Shown piece by piece: positions 8,054 through 15,196 of a stretch of 64,000 nucleotides of DNA (positions are counted from its first letter, which is position 1; every line of letters begins with the position of its first letter). A program made the translations under genes and the position numbers. Location: the NCBI GenBank assembly GCA_963697695.1, contig OY969094.1:1674001-1738000 (forward strand), read 5' to 3'. This DNA is from VRUE01 sp963697695 (GTDB lineage Bacteria; Actinomycetota; Thermoleophilia; Solirubrobacterales; 70-9). The notes beneath the pieces were generated by a model. The model had not been told where the DNA came from. It saw only the letters and a program-made list of their open reading frames with translations, and did not search any database.

Positions 8054-9781
8054 TTGGGGAGAATCGAACTGAGAAGGCGCAGCCGAGTGGGGTTCCTGCT
8101 GGTGCTCGTGTGTGTCGCCGGTGCAATTTTCGGCACAGGTAACGCTTCTGCCGAGCCGAGTCTCGAACAGCGCTGCATTGCCGCTGGGCTCGTCTCGCCT
8201 CTGGAATTCGACGGGTTCACCTTCAACCATCATCCGGAGAAGGACCGCGAGGTGAGGGCCACTGACAATTTCCTCTCTCCGGCTGAAATCGACACTTCGT
8301 TCGACGCGGTAATCGCCGGGCTTCCAGAAGCTTGCAATGGCCGCTATTCCCGGAAAGGGCTGCTAAAGCTCCAGTTCAAAGCAAGCAGGGGAGGGGACAG
8401 ATGGCGCTCCCTTCGCAAGGGCTGGGAAGAGATTCACTGGAGCGAGCGGTATCTGCCCAGCGGTAGGCGCTCCTATCCCGAATACCTTCCGTACGACGGT
8501 TCTGTCGAATACGAGGACTACTCACCCATAGCCTCGCAGCAGTCGACGAACAATCCGCCCCTAAGCCCTTACGTGTACTTCATGACACATCAGAACACCG
8601 GCTCACTGGGTTTGGGTTGCGCAGTTGCCAGCAGGGCCCGCCTCAAGCTCGAGATCGTCGACGATGCGAGCAGGGCGATAGTCGCCGTTCGGCTGATCGA
8701 TCTTCTCATCGAGATCGACAGCTGGGCGCAGGCCCGCTGCCAGGGCAAGTTCTCGATACAGGACTCGGCAGCCGCAAGGCGCTGTGGGAAGAGGGTGGTC
8801 GGAGGCTTGCCCGGCGGACCCCCGACCATCTGGGGCGTCAAAGCTGATCGTGTCAGCTGCAGCCGGGCCTCGGCGGTGGCTCAGAAAGCACTTCAGGTAC
8901 CGGCCTTCTCGCAGGGATCGCTGGCCGCCCAGGAGGTCGACGGGTGGCGGTGCTTTTTCGGCTTCCGCGGCGCAGCAGCGTGCCTGCAGGGCTCCAAGCG
9001 CGTCTACCTCATCGCCAGGGAAGGTATCCGGGAAAAGTGCAGTGGAGCCCCCAAAGGCGTCAAAAAGCTGAGCGTGGCCAATACCTCATGCGAGGTAGCT
9101 GCTGGCCTGGCGACTCAGGTGCTGCAGGACCCGAGCAAGGAGCTGGTTGGCGCCCAAGAAGCGGCGGGCGCCATCTGGTCTTGCGCGGCCCTCCGTTATT
9201 TCGGCTCGGATGACCGGATGACGAATGACTACCACTGCTTCTCCGGCGAGGCGATGGTTTCGTTTGAGTTGAACGACCCAAAAGAGAGGATCGTTCCGGT
9301 TGAGCCAACGGCGATTCCACCCGAGGTCATACTGCCCGGGAAAGGGCCCAGCGCACTCTTTTCCCTTACTCCCGAACTGAAATTCGGCGAGAGTGCGAAA
9401 TGGACCAAGAAGAAGGTTCTCTTGCCGATAGAAGTCGAGGCGGCGCTGGTTGGTCAAAAGGCACGGCTCGAACTGGTCACCTTCAAGGCGGAGTGCACTT
9501 GGACGAGCGACGAGAGTCAGGACACGCCAATTTGCCCCTCGACGAAACGGGTGGGAACTTCCACCAGAAGCACCGTCTTGAAGCCCAGTCAGCTGGTCTA
9601 CTTCGCGCCTCGCAAGTACCGGGGCAACTGGATATACCGATTGACGGTCAAGACAGAGCCCTTCAGCTACAACGGGCTCGCCTATCGACGGACCAGCCAT
9701 GCCGCGACGGCCAGCATGATCAACGAAGCAGCCAACTGCGATCTCAATCCATGGTGCCATCCCAAAAAGAACGGCCGCTGA
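8054..9781 (+). CDS. Secreted Cys-containing protein with an internal repeat
   Basis: About 575 residues. The start is uncertain: TTG 8054 gives an Arg-rich n-region and a signal peptide ('VGFLLVLVCVAGAIFGTGNA'); GTG 8087 with GAGAAGG upstream is the main alternative, and GTG 7991 is possible. Two related modules occur in the second half. Each starts 'S-C-x-x-A', has 'A-x-x-(A/V)-L-Q-x-P', then 'W-x-C' and a later 'C-x-x-G' strand. The C-terminal beta domain is immunoglobulin-like. The coding sequence looks AT-richer than its neighbours, a hint of transfer. No known family; extracytoplasmic location inferred. Confidence 0.7.
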   Translation: MGRIELRRRSRVGFLLVLVCVAGAIFGTGNASAEPSLEQRCIAAGLVSPLEFDGFTFNHHPEKDREVRATDNFLSPAEIDTSFDAVIAGLPEACNGRYSRKGLLKLQFKASRGGDRWRSLRKGWEEIHWSERYLPSGRRSYPEYLPYDGSVEYEDYSPIASQQSTNNPPLSPYVYFMTHQNTGSLGLGCAVASRARLKLEIVDDASRAIVAVRLIDLLIEIDSWAQARCQGKFSIQDSAAARRCGKRVVGGLPGGPPTIWGVKADRVSCSRASAVAQKALQVPAFSQGSLAAQEVDGWRCFFGFRGAAACLQGSKRVYLIAREGIREKCSGAPKGVKKLSVANTSCEVAAGLATQVLQDPSKELVGAQEAAGAIWSCAALRYFGSDDRMTNDYHCFSGEAMVSFELNDPKERIVPVEPTAIPPEVILPGKGPSALFSLTPELKFGESAKWTKKKVLLPIEVEAALVGQKARLELVTFKAECTWTSDESQDTPICPSTKRVGTSTRSTVLKPSQLVYFAPRKYRGNWIYRLTVKTEPFSYNGLAYRRTSHAATASMINEAANCDLNPWCHPKKNGR

Positions 9782-9963
9782 GCAGCTGGGGTACAGTTCC
9801 GGGTAGGCGCAGTCCCGCGCCCGACCTCCATTCCGGCGCCACGCCGCCGGCCCAAGGGAGGTAGAGGTGGCCTGGAGCCATCGGGACGCCGGTTAGTCAT
9901 AGCCCTTTCCGGTGGGGCATCGGGAGCGTGGGTCCTGGGCCGTCCACCGCAAAGGAGCAAACG

Positions 9964-10644
9964 ATGACGAAGCAGAAGACCTTCAAGCGCCGAGTACGGG
10001 CGCGGATGGAGAAGACGGGCGAGAGCTACACGGCTGCGCGCCGGGTGCTGATCGCCGGCGGTGAGCGACCGGACACGGCTCCCGCGGGTTTCGAACCGAC
10101 CGCTTCCGAGGAGGCCGTCCTCAAAGCGACGGGGCGCGGCTGGCAGGAGTGGTTCGGGCTGCTCGACGAGCAGGATGCGACGAGCAAGTCCCATCCCGAG
10201 ATCGTCCGCTGGCTTGGAGCCGAGCATGACGTCCCTGGCTGGTGGTGTCAGGCGATCACGGTCAGTTTCGAGCGGGCGCGGGGTTTGCGGGCTCTCGGTC
10301 AGCGCTCCGATGGCGGCTGGTCGGCGACCGCTTCGAAGACGGTCGCAGTTCCGGTCGACCGGTTGTTCGACGCATTCGAGGACGAGGCCCTGCGCGAGCG
10401 CTGGCTACCGGGCGCCGAAATGCGCCGCCGTTCCGCCACCCGTCCGCGAAGCGCTCGCTACGACTGGGAGGACGGCTCGACCCGCCTCGTCGCCGGCTTT
10501 GCCGACATGGGCCAGGCCAAGAGCCAGGTCGGGATCGAGCACGAACGCCTTCCTGGTGCTGAGACGGCGGAAGAGATGAAGGCCTGGTGGCGCGAGCGCC
10601 TCGTCGTGCTGAAGGAAGTGCTCGAGCAGGAGGACGGCAGGTGA
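9964..10644 (+). CDS. SRPBCC-like protein
   Basis: 226 residues from ATG 9964, chosen for AAAGGAG 7 nt upstream. The N-terminal helix ('TFKRRVRARMEKTGESYTAA') resembles the DUF4287-type leader. The C-terminal part ('KTVAVPVDRLFDAFEDEALR', 'WLPGAEMRRRS', 'GFADMGQAKSQVGIEHERLP', 'WWRERLVVLKEVLE') fits a START/SRPBCC ligand-binding domain. Tryptophan motifs in the middle ('GWQEWFGLLDEQDA', 'VPGWWCQAITVSFER') are typical of this actinobacterial subfamily. Ligand unknown. Confidence 0.8.
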   Translation: MTKQKTFKRRVRARMEKTGESYTAARRVLIAGGERPDTAPAGFEPTASEEAVLKATGRGWQEWFGLLDEQDATSKSHPEIVRWLGAEHDVPGWWCQAITVSFERARGLRALGQRSDGGWSATASKTVAVPVDRLFDAFEDEALRERWLPGAEMRRRSATRPRSARYDWEDGSTRLVAGFADMGQAKSQVGIEHERLPGAETAEEMKAWWRERLVVLKEVLEQEDGR

Positions 10645-10657
10645 GAGTGGGCAGCGG

Positions 10658-11236
10658 CTAGCTGCCCACCACCAGCGTTGCCTGCATGCCTCTTTCCCCG
10701 TGCTGGTAGAGGCTGCAGTAGAGGTGGTAGGTGCCGGAGGAGAGGGCGAAGCGGGCGCTCGTGCGTTTCGCTGAGCCCGCCTCCGGGACGAGCAGCGGCG
10801 GCTCTGCGCTGTCTTCGCGCTGCAGCTGCAGGTTGTGACTGTCTTCGCCTTGGTTGTTGAGCTCGATCAGCACCTCGCCGGCCTCGACTTCGGGACGGGA
10901 GAGGGTGTAGCTCCACTCGACGGCTTTGACGCTGAGGCGGGAGAGGGGGGACCCTTCCTCTTCGGTGGGCGGGGTCACGGTGGGCGGTGGAGCGGGAGGT
11001 GTTGTGGTGGGTGTTGGTGCGCCGGGTCGTGGATCGCAGGTCCACCAGCGCTTGACTCGCTTGACCCGGCGCACACGGCCGTGGCGCTTCAGATGCTTGA
11101 CGACGGGCTTTGCGTGTCGGTGCCAGACGCAGCCTTCGGCTGCCGCGACGGTTCCAGCAATCGGCCCGCTCGCAATCGTCGCCGTCACGGCGGCAAGCAG
11201 GCCCAGGCCGAAGAGGCCCGCGGTGACTCTCCTCAC
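10658..11236 (-). CDS. Secreted cupredoxin-like protein
   Basis: 192 residues from GTG 11236, which overlaps the stop of the DUF1501 gene by 4 nt (GTGA), so the two are translationally coupled. Signal peptide, then a His/Arg/Lys-rich stretch ending in Cys ('KRHGRVRRVKRVKRWWTC'), a Pro/Thr linker, and a beta domain. That domain carries a likely type-I copper site: His in 'NNQGEDSHNLQLQ', then Cys, His and Met in 'YCSLYQHGERGM'. Electron transfer or copper binding outside the membrane is inferred. Third gene of the DUF1800-DUF1501 operon. Confidence 0.82.
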   Translation of the reverse strand: MRRVTAGLFGLGLLAAVTATIASGPIAGTVAAAEGCVWHRHAKPVVKHLKRHGRVRRVKRVKRWWTCDPRPGAPTPTTTPPAPPPTVTPPTEEEGSPLSRLSVKAVEWSYTLSRPEVEAGEVLIELNNQGEDSHNLQLQREDSAEPPLLVPEAGSAKRTSARFALSSGTYHLYCSLYQHGERGMQATLVVGS

Positions 11237-12582
11237 GCTTTCACCAGTTCTGGCCTGACGAACGAAGACGCCCCCGGGATGACCGCGGCGGCGTCGTGCC
11301 CCAGCCACTGCTCGAGCAGCGAGCAATACATTCCGCGGAAATCGCTGGTGACGCGGACGTTGTCGTTCGAGTCGAGCACTGCCAGGCCGGGGAACTCGCC
11401 GACCATCTCCCCCTTCGCTTTCGAGCCGACGACGAAGGCGCAGCCGGCGGCGCCGTGGTCGGTGCCGAGCGACCCGTTCTCCTCCGGCCGCCGGCCGAAC
11501 TCGCTCCACATCTCGACCATGACCCTGTCGGCGAGGCCACGCGCTTCGAGGTCGCGCTGGAAGGCGAGCACTCCCTCGCAGGTCTCGTGCAGGCCCCGCG
11601 AAAGGTCTTCGGCCTCGTCGGCGTGGGTGTCATAGCCGCCGGGGGCGCGGATCGTCACCACCCGCATCGGCAGTCCGGCGGCGATGAAGGCGGCGAGGCC
11701 GGCGAGCCTGTGGGAGAAGTAGGTGTCGGGATATGAGACCGGGCTGGTGAAGCCGCCGATCCCATCCAGGTCGGTGCGCAGCTTGTCGGTCTGAGCGGTG
11801 GCGCGGCGCACCTGAGCCAGGCCGGGCGAGTCCGAGGACAGCGAGCCGAAGCGGGCGAAGCTCTTGTACATCTCATCGGAGATCGGCTGGCTCACGTTCG
11901 ACCAGAGGTCGTAGCCGTCAACGCTTTCGATCGCCGCCACCGGTCGCTCCGCGGTGGCGATCATCGGCGAGAGAGAGCCGTCCATCGAGAGCCCCTGCAG
12001 GGGGTTCTCGTTGTCGCCCACCTGGTCGATGTAGCGACCCAGCCAACCGGTGCGAAAGCCGACGCTGAGCTCGCCGATCTCGTAGTAGTGGCGCGAGGTG
12101 AAGTGCGACTGGTCGGGGTGGTCGTAGCCGATCGCCGGGAAGGCGCTGACCTTGCCCTCTTCGTGGAGGGTCGCCAGGCCCGCCGCGGAGGGATGCCAGC
12201 GCAGCCGCGTGTCCTCGCTGAATTCGGTCCCGTCGCCGGGGCCGAGCGCCAGGTTCGGCCGCAGCTGCGCGTAGCGCGGGTCTCCGGTCGGCGCCAGGAC
12301 GCTGAGCGCGTCGATTCCGCCGTCGAAGAAGATCGAGACGAGGACTTTGTCGGTCGGGGCCGCATGGGCGATCCCCTCCTCGAAAGCGGCGAGCGGGATC
12401 TTCGAGGCGCCGTAGACGGCCAGTGCCAGGCCGGCGCTCCAGGAGAGGAAGCTGCGCCTCGAAAGCCCCGTGCCGGCCGGCTCGGGCATGCCCGCCTCGA
12501 TCGTCGGCAAGCCTCTGCCCGCTTCAGCCGCCGCGGTGCGCAGCAGCTGGGAGCGGGTGTAGTCGTCGCAGCAGTTGCTCAT
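11233..12582 (-). CDS. DUF1501 family protein, Tat-exported
   Basis: 449 residues. A twin-arginine signal ('SRRSFLSWSAGLALAVYGAS') is followed by the DUF1501 sulfatase-like alpha/beta domain: 'SIFFDGGIDALSVLAPTGDP', 'HYYEIGELSVGFRTGWLGRY', 'GGYDTHADEAEDLSRGLHE' and the C-terminal 'EFGRRPEENGSLGTDHGAAG'. DUF1501 genes are usually paired with DUF1800 genes, as here; their activity is unknown, and a role in exopolymer or surface processing has been suggested from context. Lies 16 bp after the DUF1800 gene. Confidence 0.93.
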   Translation of the reverse strand: MSNCCDDYTRSQLLRTAAAEAGRGLPTIEAGMPEPAGTGLSRRSFLSWSAGLALAVYGASKIPLAAFEEGIAHAAPTDKVLVSIFFDGGIDALSVLAPTGDPRYAQLRPNLALGPGDGTEFSEDTRLRWHPSAAGLATLHEEGKVSAFPAIGYDHPDQSHFTSRHYYEIGELSVGFRTGWLGRYIDQVGDNENPLQGLSMDGSLSPMIATAERPVAAIESVDGYDLWSNVSQPISDEMYKSFARFGSLSSDSPGLAQVRRATAQTDKLRTDLDGIGGFTSPVSYPDTYFSHRLAGLAAFIAAGLPMRVVTIRAPGGYDTHADEAEDLSRGLHETCEGVLAFQRDLEARGLADRVMVEMWSEFGRRPEENGSLGTDHGAAGCAFVVGSKAKGEMVGEFPGLAVLDSNDNVRVTSDFRGMYCSLLEQWLGHDAAAVIPGASSFVRPELVKA

Positions 12583-12598
12583 GCGGTTCAGCTCCCTC

Positions 12599-14179
12599 TC
12601 ATTGCAGGATCAGCTCCGGGCTGACCCCGATCAGTTGCAGCAGGGCGTTCTGGCGCATCGCCCGGTAGGGGCCCTGCTGCCATTTGGCCACCGCGAGTTT
12701 CTCGCTGCGGCGGGCGAAGTCGAGCAGCTCGGCCCGGTGCTCGTCGCGCAATGCCGGCGAGCCCCAGGAGGTCAGGGCGCGGGCGAGCGCTTCCTCGGCG
12801 GTCTCGGTGGTGCTGTAGGGATCGCCCCAGGCATCGACCGAGATGGTGTCGAGCACGTAGGCGACCACGTTCCAGCGCGCCCGCATCCGCGAGGTGTCGA
12901 GCCAGCGGGTGTCGTCCCAGCCGGAGACGTTGGGCGGCCAGAAGAGCATCTGCCCGGCCTGGTCGCAGAGCCAGACCCAGGAGTCGGTGTCGACGTAGCG
13001 CCCGGTCGAGCGCAGCATGCCGGCGAGCTGCACGACCGGCGGCTTCACCATCGGCGGGCCTTCGTAGAGGTCGGGACCGATCAGGATCGTTTCGAGCACC
13101 GGCCGGATCGACCAGCCCGAATCGCGGTAGATGTTGACCAGCCCATCCCTGACCGCGGCGGAGGGCGGCTGCGGGATGAAGTAACTCCACAGCTTCTCGA
13201 CGAAGAAGGAGGGGTGAAGCGGGTGCTCGATGCAGAGCCGGCAGGAGTCCTCCCAGCCCCAGTTGCCCGACTGGCCGAACACCGTCTTCACACCTGTGTC
13301 GTGACGTTTGGGGCTGAAGCGGAAATTGTGAGCACCGAGCTCGTTCGACCAGTCGTAGGTCCACCCGGTCAGCGCCCGCGCCTGTTCGCGAATGTCGTTC
13401 TCGGTGTAGGCGCCGCGGTCGGCTCCGAGGGAGAACAGCTCCATCATCTCCCTGGCGTAGTTCTCGTTCGGCGCCTGCCTCGTGTTTTCGGCGCCGTTCA
13501 GCCATTGCAGCATCGCCGGGTCGATGGCGATCGCCTTGAAGAGGTCGAAGAATGAGCCGAAGCAGGCCGAGCGGAAGAGGTTCGACTGGTCGATCATCTG
13601 CTGCTGCTGGGAGACACCGGCGTTGGAGGTGGCGAACCAGTCGTGGAAGACGAGCGCCATCCGCTCGACCAGCGGCTGGTCGCTGCGCACCATCCGGTCG
13701 AGGAACCAGAGGTGGTCGTGGCCGTAGGCGTCGGCGGGGGCGATCTGGTTGCCGTCGTCGTCGACCGGCGCGGGGCCGTGCAGCGTGGCGCCGCCGCTGG
13801 GACGGGTCAGGGACTGGACCGCGCCGACGAGCCCGAGGGTCGCCAGCTGCTCAGCCTGCCCGGGGACGGCGCCGAACCCGGCCCGGTCCAGCAGCCGCTT
13901 CGCCTGCGCCGGCCCGAACGGCCCCTGGTAGGCGCCGGCCGGCCTGGGATCGCGGTTGACGAGCGCCGCCGGCGCGCAGCGGTCGGCCGGTCTCGGTCCC
14001 GGGCCCCGCTGATGGCGCCGGCCCGGCTTGTGCTTGTGACGGACGGGGTAGCTCTGGACGCGCCAGCCACAGTTCCCGTCGGGCACCCAGCGGTAGTGCT
14101 TGTCCTTCCAGCGGTGCTTGCGTTTGCGGCGATGCTTCTTATGCCGCGCCCCGCCCGCTGTCGTCTGAGGAATCGCCAC
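12599..14179 (-). CDS. DUF1800 family protein
   Basis: 526 residues from GTG 14179. The N-terminal 60 residues are extremely basic with many His ('RHKKHRRKRKHRWKDKHYRW', then a lone Cys and 'RHKHKPGRRH'). The DUF1800 domain follows: 'AQAKRLLDRAGFGAVPGQAE', 'ERMALVFHDWFATSNAGV', 'NENYAREMMELFSLG', 'EQARALTGWTYDW', 'PPNVSGWDDTRWLDTSRM'. No signal peptide is obvious, although its partner is exported. First gene of the DUF1800-DUF1501-cupredoxin unit. The family has no established biochemical function. Confidence 0.93.
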   Translation of the reverse strand: MAIPQTTAGGARHKKHRRKRKHRWKDKHYRWVPDGNCGWRVQSYPVRHKHKPGRRHQRGPGPRPADRCAPAALVNRDPRPAGAYQGPFGPAQAKRLLDRAGFGAVPGQAEQLATLGLVGAVQSLTRPSGGATLHGPAPVDDDGNQIAPADAYGHDHLWFLDRMVRSDQPLVERMALVFHDWFATSNAGVSQQQQMIDQSNLFRSACFGSFFDLFKAIAIDPAMLQWLNGAENTRQAPNENYAREMMELFSLGADRGAYTENDIREQARALTGWTYDWSNELGAHNFRFSPKRHDTGVKTVFGQSGNWGWEDSCRLCIEHPLHPSFFVEKLWSYFIPQPPSAAVRDGLVNIYRDSGWSIRPVLETILIGPDLYEGPPMVKPPVVQLAGMLRSTGRYVDTDSWVWLCDQAGQMLFWPPNVSGWDDTRWLDTSRMRARWNVVAYVLDTISVDAWGDPYSTTETAEEALARALTSWGSPALRDEHRAELLDFARRSEKLAVAKWQQGPYRAMRQNALLQLIGVSPELILQ

Positions 14180-14267
14180 CGTTCACGGGGTCCCTCTCGG
14201 CCCCGACGACTCTGGTCGGCGCCGCAGGCCGGGGCTTGAAACCTGCAAGCGAGCCTGGACGTAAGGC

Positions 14268-14813
14268 CTAGGCTCGCGGCGGCGGCGTCCACGGCGTGCG
14301 CCTCGGCAGCCAGCGGGGGACGTTGCGCTTGTAGGTTCGGTATTCGTCCCCGAACCGGCGCTCGAGACTCGGCTCCTCGTGCAGCGCGAAGAAGACGTAG
14401 TTGGCTGCGAAGAACGCTGCGAACCAGGCCAGCAGCGCCGGCGACCCGAAGAGAAGCGCCTCGCCTGCCAGCGTTGCGAGAACCGCGGCGACCATCGGAT
14501 TGCGCAGATGGCGATAGGGGCCCTCGACGACGAGGTTTCGGGGTGGGTCCCAGGGCGCAAGCGTTCCCCGGCCACGCCGCGCGAACAGCCGCACCGTCCA
14601 AAGCCAGAGCGCGAATCCGGCGATGACGAGTGTGAGGCCGATCAGGATGAATAGGGAGCCGGCGAGTGCGCCGAGTCCCCAGCCGAGGTCCCAATCGGCG
14701 TCGATGAGGATGAGGAGCGGTACCAGCACCGTCACGACACCTGGCAGCAGTGCGATCGCACGAGCCTGGCGCCAAACGCTCACACTGTTCGACTCACCAT
14801 CCAGTCGAGGCAT
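14268..14813 (-). CDS. Isoprenylcysteine carboxyl methyltransferase-like membrane protein
   Basis: 181 residues with four or five TM helices. Signature of the PEMT/ICMT-like methyltransferases is present: 'VVEGPYRHLRNPMVAAVLAT' for SAM binding, and the C-terminal 'EEPSLERRFGDEYRTYKRNV' that packs on the cofactor. The family methylates lipids or small membrane substrates with SAM; the bacterial substrate is unknown. It is divergent from the next gene; the two ATGs are 12 bp apart, so any promoter must lie inside coding sequence or be shared. Confidence 0.87.
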   Translation of the reverse strand: MPRLDGESNSVSVWRQARAIALLPGVVTVLVPLLILIDADWDLGWGLGALAGSLFILIGLTLVIAGFALWLWTVRLFARRGRGTLAPWDPPRNLVVEGPYRHLRNPMVAAVLATLAGEALLFGSPALLAWFAAFFAANYVFFALHEEPSLERRFGDEYRTYKRNVPRWLPRRTPWTPPPRA

Positions 14814-14824
14814 AGGAGGAAACG

Positions 14825-15193
14825 ATGATCGAGCGCATGGACGGGATGCCGGCGGGGGTTGTGGGACTGCGGGCGTCGGGGAAGCTCAGCAAGGAGGACT
14901 ACACCGAGGTGTTGGAGCCGGCGCTGCGCGAGGGGGTCGAGTCCGGCGAGCTGCGCCTGCTCTTCGTTCTCTCCGACTTCCATGGCCTCGAGCCGAGTGC
15001 CCTACCGCAGGACGTCAAGACCGGACTTCAGGTTTGGGTTCGCGACCATTCCGCCTGGAAGCGCTTCGCCCTGGTCACCGATGCCGAGTGGGTCGCCAAA
15101 GCGATGCACATGTTCGCCTGGCTGACTCCCGGCGAAGTGCTGATCCGCGACCTCGATGGGTTGGAGGAGGCCAGGAGCTGGGTGGCCGGCTGA
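14825..15193 (+). CDS. SpoIIAA-like (STAS/SEC14-type) protein
   Basis: 122 residues with a strong ribosome site (AGGAGGA, 7 nt before ATG 14825). The single SpoIIAA-like domain is seen in 'AGVVGLRASGKLSKEDYTEV', 'LLFVLSDFHGLEPSALPQDV', 'AWKRFALVTDAEWVAKAMHM' and 'PGEVLIRDLDGLEEARSWVA'. Members resemble anti-sigma antagonists in fold but lack the conserved phospho-Ser; function unknown. Its stop is 3 bp from that of the convergent gene. Confidence 0.87.
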   Translation: MIERMDGMPAGVVGLRASGKLSKEDYTEVLEPALREGVESGELRLLFVLSDFHGLEPSALPQDVKTGLQVWVRDHSAWKRFALVTDAEWVAKAMHMFAWLTPGEVLIRDLDGLEEARSWVAG

Positions 15194-15196
15194 TCG

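Noticed and set aside
9782..9963. A riboswitch upstream of the SRPBCC-like gene
   Set aside because: The 180 bp are GC-rich with some repeated CATCGGGA words, but no known riboswitch core could be matched.
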